NCBI GenBank assembly: GCA_902774395.1
Contig: CACYIK010000011.1
Location: 1 to 64,000 of the forward strand
Direction: 5' to 3'
From: an uncultured Bacteroidota bacterium
GTDB taxonomy: Bacteria; Bacteroidota; Bacteroidia; Bacteroidales; P3
DNA length: 64,000 bases
The notes beneath the pieces are model-generated. The model was not told where the DNA came from. It worked only from the letters and a program-made list of their open reading frames with translations, and did not search any database. The position numbers and the translations under genes are program-made. This document shows, piece by piece, positions 61,557-64,000 of the stretch (its first letter is position 1; the number at the start of each line of letters is the position of its first letter).

Positions 61557-61615
61557 CTCAATCAGTGGTATGCCTGCGAATACCTATTAAATCAATCAAA
61601 TGTAATGAGCAACTA
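61557..61615. repeat. 59-bp direct repeat, copy 2
   Basis: Second copy of the block at 61381-61439. Between copies lies a CATCACT/CCCCACT heptamer tract, so a composite block of about 176 bp has been duplicated or partially duplicated. Confidence 0.95.
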
Positions 61616-62269
61616 TCAGAACTATCAGAACTTTTTCTCCGACAGATTTTAAAAGATTTAAAAAGAATTCCTAATTCATCACTAAACACTTAACACTTAA
61701 CACTAACCACTCCTCATTCCTCATACATCATACATCATTCATCACTCCCGACTACCTGCTTTCATCTCTACCTCTTCTCTACCTCTTCTCTACCTTTTCT
61801 CTACCCTTTCTCTACATTTTTGTAGAGTTGATGTAGCGATAAGGTAAAATATATATACGGGAATAAGCAAGTATATCCCTATCATTCTTGTTCTCCTGCT
61901 GCGCGAAATCCATCTCTTTTTTCTCCTGCTCGCTTCGCTTCGCGAAATCTATAAATCTAGTAAATTAACGCCTTACTCATGCTCTGCCCGGAAGTTCACT
62001 GGACTTCCTCTTGCCTTCGGCGGGGACTCGTCTCGGTTAATTCTTAATTCTTAATTTTTAATTCTTAATTTTCTTAATTGATGGTTAATTCGTGATAATT
62101 TATGTTAGTAAAAAGTTGTTTTTGTTGTTTTTGTTGTCTTCAAAAAGAATATCCTGTTGTCTTCAAAAATATACCATGTTGTATTGGGTCAGTTATGGTG
62201 AAGGGCCTGGGGAAGGCGCACCATTACTGACAAGATGCTTGTCTTGCTAAAAATCAGGTATGTGAAAAT

Positions 62270-63538
62270 TTATTCTTGCTCACAGAGGAGCAGCGTGCGG
62301 CGGCGACCTACGGTGGTGCCGACGACGAAGTGGTCGCCGCCCTCGCGGAGGCCCAGCTGACGCTGCAGTGTGGCGGCTTCGGCGGGGTAGTTGCGGGTGA
62401 CGACATGCGCGCGGCCGTCGGGGAGCAGCGCGGCGAGCTCCTTTCGGCCGCCTTTGACTTCCTGGAGCACACGCAGCACGCGGCCGGGGAAGTCGTCGAC
62501 GCGGCGGTCGGCGGTGTAGAGGTGTGTGTTGGGGCCCAGCATCAGCAGTCCATAGCGCTGTGCGAGGAGGCGGTAGGGGCCTGCTTTCATCAGTGCGGCG
62601 CCGGGCTCGTAGAGCCAGGCGCCCACGGCATCGCAGAGGTCCGCCTCGGCGGCGGCCTCCTCCGTGCGAGAGAAGGTGAAAGGTTTCGGAGTGTTCTGAT
62701 TATTCGGAATACTCTGATTATTCAGATTGACACACACTATTTGTGGCTCCTCGGCGGCATCGCCGCCGAGGAGGAAGAGCACCTCTTTGCACTCGCCCTT
62801 GACGGCTACGACATGCACCTCGCTGACGGCGCCGAGCTGGCGGCAGGCGAGGTCGATGTCTATCATGGGGCTAGCCTTGACGAGGAGGCGCTGGCAGCTG
62901 CCGCGCAGCAGCGCGAGGTTCGCCAGCAGGTCGGGCGTGCAGTCTTCGAAGGCCGCGACCTTGCGGCCGCGGGCGTCGCGGCGCGCGGGGTCGAGGAAGA
63001 TAGTGTTGAATGATGAGTGATGAGTGATGGATTGTTGGAGCCAGTCGAGGCTGTCGGCGCAGTGGACGTCGACGTTGTCGACGCCGAGGGCGCGGAGGTT
63101 GTGCTCCATGAGGGCGCAGAGCTGCGCGTCGCGCTCCACATAGTCTACGTGCTGCGCTACGCGGGCGAAGGCCAGGGTGTCGATGCCCATGCCGCCCGTC
63201 AGGTCGGCAAAAATTGAAAATTGAGAATTTGCTCCACTTCGGTCGCAGGCCGTGTCTCCTTTGGAGCCAGGCAGGAAAATTGAAAATAGCGAGGCCTTAT
63301 AGTGGGCGGTGACTTCCGACGAGGACTGCTCGCGGTTGAGGCGGGGAGGGTAGAGGTAGTCGGGACAGTCGAGGAGCGACGGCCATTTGTCGCGTGCGAC
63401 GCGTAGACCCTCGATCTGCTGCACCGCCGCGGGCATGTCGATGCCGGGATACCGCGCGGCCGACAGCAGCAGCCGCGCCGTATCCTCCCCCGCGTGCTCC
63501 CAGGCAAACGCTAGTGTCTCTTTGGATAAAGACAACAT
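62270..63538 (-). CDS. SAM-dependent methyltransferase with THUMP-like domain
   Basis: 422 residues. N-terminal helical part, then the Rossmann methyltransferase core (FADLTGGMGIDTLAFARVAQHVDYVERD, TIFLDPARRDARGRKV) and a C-terminal THUMP-like/ferredoxin-like region (LVKASPMIDID, VHVVAVKGECKEVLFLL). Found across Bacteroidota; an RNA target is probable, specific site unknown. Three in-frame inserts match dispersed tracts: SIFLPGSKGDTACDRSGANS (63208-63290), QQSITHHSSFNT (63006-63030) directly before the DPA(R)R motif, and NNQSIPNNQNTPKPF (62687-62733). Confidence 0.88.
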   Translation of the reverse strand: MLSLSKETLAFAWEHAGEDTARLLLSAARYPGIDMPAAVQQIEGLRVARDKWPSLLDCPDYLYPPRLNREQSSSEVTAHYKASLFSIFLPGSKGDTACDRSGANSQFSIFADLTGGMGIDTLAFARVAQHVDYVERDAQLCALMEHNLRALGVDNVDVHCADSLDWLQQSITHHSSFNTIFLDPARRDARGRKVAAFEDCTPDLLANLALLRGSCQRLLVKASPMIDIDLACRQLGAVSEVHVVAVKGECKEVLFLLGGDAAEEPQIVCVNLNNQSIPNNQNTPKPFTFSRTEEAAAEADLCDAVGAWLYEPGAALMKAGPYRLLAQRYGLLMLGPNTHLYTADRRVDDFPGRVLRVLQEVKGGRKELAALLPDGRAHVVTRNYPAEAATLQRQLGLREGGDHFVVGTTVGRRRTLLLCEQE

Positions 63539-63544
63539 TAATTA

Positions 63545-63625
63545 TTATTCTTAAGACAAGAAAGGACAAGAAAAGACAAATGATGATTTTATTATTGTCC
63601 CTTCTTGTCCTTTCTTGTCTTTAAA
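63545..63625. repeat. GACAAGAAAG repeat tract with inverse copy
   Basis: AAGACAAGAAAGGACAAGAAAAG (63553) and the inverse CTTCTTGTCCTTTCTTGTC (63601) flank 30 bases, giving a potential hairpin between the methyltransferase and the nucleotidyltransferase genes. Confidence 0.75.
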
Positions 63626-63635
63626 AAAATGTCTT

Positions 63636-64000
63636 TTAGTATTCGCCGGCGGCGTGGAGGGCGGCGAGGCGGGCGACGACCATGGGGCGGTCTTCCTTGT
63701 AGGTGACGCCGAACCACTGGGCAGAAGTTTTCAACACCCTCATGGTGGCTTCGCCGTTGGCGATAAAGGTATTGACAGCGAATGGAATATAGTACTCTGA
63801 CTTGAGTTCGGAACCATGTTCCTTGAGGAACATTGTGAATAACTTTTCGCTCTTCTCGAAGTAGTCGGGTGTGAAACCGAAGAGATTCATGCTGACGGTG
63901 GCGTCGGCGGGGAGGGGGTGGAGCGAGCCGTCGGCCTCCTTATAGGCGATGCCGTCGGGGGTGCGTCCGATGGAGGTGCGCTCGGTCATGCCGACGAGGA
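63636..64000 (-). CDS. nucleotidyltransferase family protein, C-terminal part (start beyond window)
   Basis: The last 121 residues are visible (LVGMTERTSIGRTPDGIAYKE, SMNLFGFTPDYFEKSEKLF, AVNTFIANGEATMRVLKTSAQWFGVTYKEDRPMVVARLAAL). This matches the C-terminal part of sugar-phosphate nucleotidyltransferase-like proteins (NDP-sugar pyrophosphorylase class) common in Bacteroidales, with the usual WFGVTYKEDRP motif. The N-terminal nucleotide-binding part lies outside, so the substrate cannot be judged. The frame remains open to position 64000. Confidence 0.8.
   Translation of the reverse strand, partial: LVGMTERTSIGRTPDGIAYKEADGSLHPLPADATVSMNLFGFTPDYFEKSEKLFTMFLKEHGSELKSEYYIPFAVNTFIANGEATMRVLKTSAQWFGVTYKEDRPMVVARLAALHAAGEY

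Larger units (their letters stand above)
61323..62100. repeat. gene-free region composed of many dispersed short-repeat families
   Basis: Within a 1.24-kb intergenic region almost every repeat family of the window is represented: GGCGAGATCTCGTAGATCT (61335), GAACTTTCAGAACT (61440 and 61610), CATCACT/CCCCACT heptamers (61490-61550), ACACTTA heptamers (61683-61705), TCATACATCA units (61720), TCTCTACC undecamers (61765-61815) and TTAATTCT octamers (62036-62075). No reading frame, RNA gene or mobile-element gene was found. Confidence 0.8.

Noticed and set aside
61032..62269. tRNA or insertion sequence in the 1.2-kb gap
   Set aside because: No cloverleaf, transposase frame or terminal inverted repeat found; only short repeats.

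Overview
The window looks like a chromosomal segment of an anaerobic member of the Bacteroidales (Bacteroidota), possibly a gut or rumen lineage near Prevotella. Several things point that way: promoters of the Bacteroidota type (TTTG, about 19-20 bp, then TAnnTTTG), a gliding/type IX secretion lipoprotein (GldD), a giant surface protein with a type-IX-like C-terminal sorting domain, families typical of the phylum (DUF6266, KilA-N/ORF6N/BRO, THUMP-like methyltransferase, four-helix-bundle proteins), pyruvate:ferredoxin oxidoreductase, and a B12-dependent class II ribonucleotide reductase. Species cannot be named from the sequence alone. Core genes are GC-rich; a few accessory genes (0.5-2.2 kb, 25.5-26.1 kb, 28.8-29.2 kb) are clearly AT-richer.

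Layout. 1-0.55 kb: interior of nifJ, whose 5' end is missing at an abrupt junction. 0.5-3.7 kb: minus-strand accessory cluster with phage-type KilA-N and ORF6N proteins. 4.0-6.6 kb: plus-strand small genes (DUF6266, four-helix bundle, thioesterase, Nudix, TSCPD). 6.7-25.2 kb: almost all minus strand, with yifB/comM, sodB, two small lipoproteins behind a highly structured leader, a sigma-like regulator, ogt-cupin, carbonic anhydrase, a glycosylase, gldD, pcm-thiL, a TrmH methylase, an ECF sigma factor, an SDR, yigZ, ribD and a BRO-type protein. 25.25-25.44 kb: a probable structured non-coding RNA with its own promoter and terminator. 26.1-30.1 kb: asnS, manC, four-helix bundle, thyA. 30.4-45.1 kb: Na/Pi transporter, iron alcohol dehydrogenase, nrdJ, pcrA, CotH-kinase protein, dtd, prmC, RNase H, a radical SAM protein and unknowns. 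45.2-48.4 kb: the classical rplM-rpsI-rpsB-tsf operon with long leaders. 48.5-61.0 kb: one 4185-residue adhesin-like gene. 61.0-62.3 kb: a gene-free zone full of short repeats. 62.3-64 kb: THUMP-like methyltransferase and a truncated nucleotidyltransferase.

The most unusual genome-scale signal is a collection of short, degenerate, direct-repeat tracts (unit about 7-11 bp, 3-6 copies, 25-90 bp in total). They sit between genes and also, in frame, inside otherwise conserved enzymes (ManC, RibD, PrmC, RNase H, PcrA, TrmH, SDR, Ogt, the THUMP-like methyltransferase, the CotH protein, the giant adhesin and others). The same unit recurs at distant loci, so local slippage alone does not explain them. 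Other points for follow-up are the interlocked inverted repeats at 9.6-9.75 kb, the rod-like RNA at 25.25-25.44 kb, perfect palindromes duplicated inside the ORF6N gene, the nifJ junction near 585, and the long ribosomal-protein leaders.
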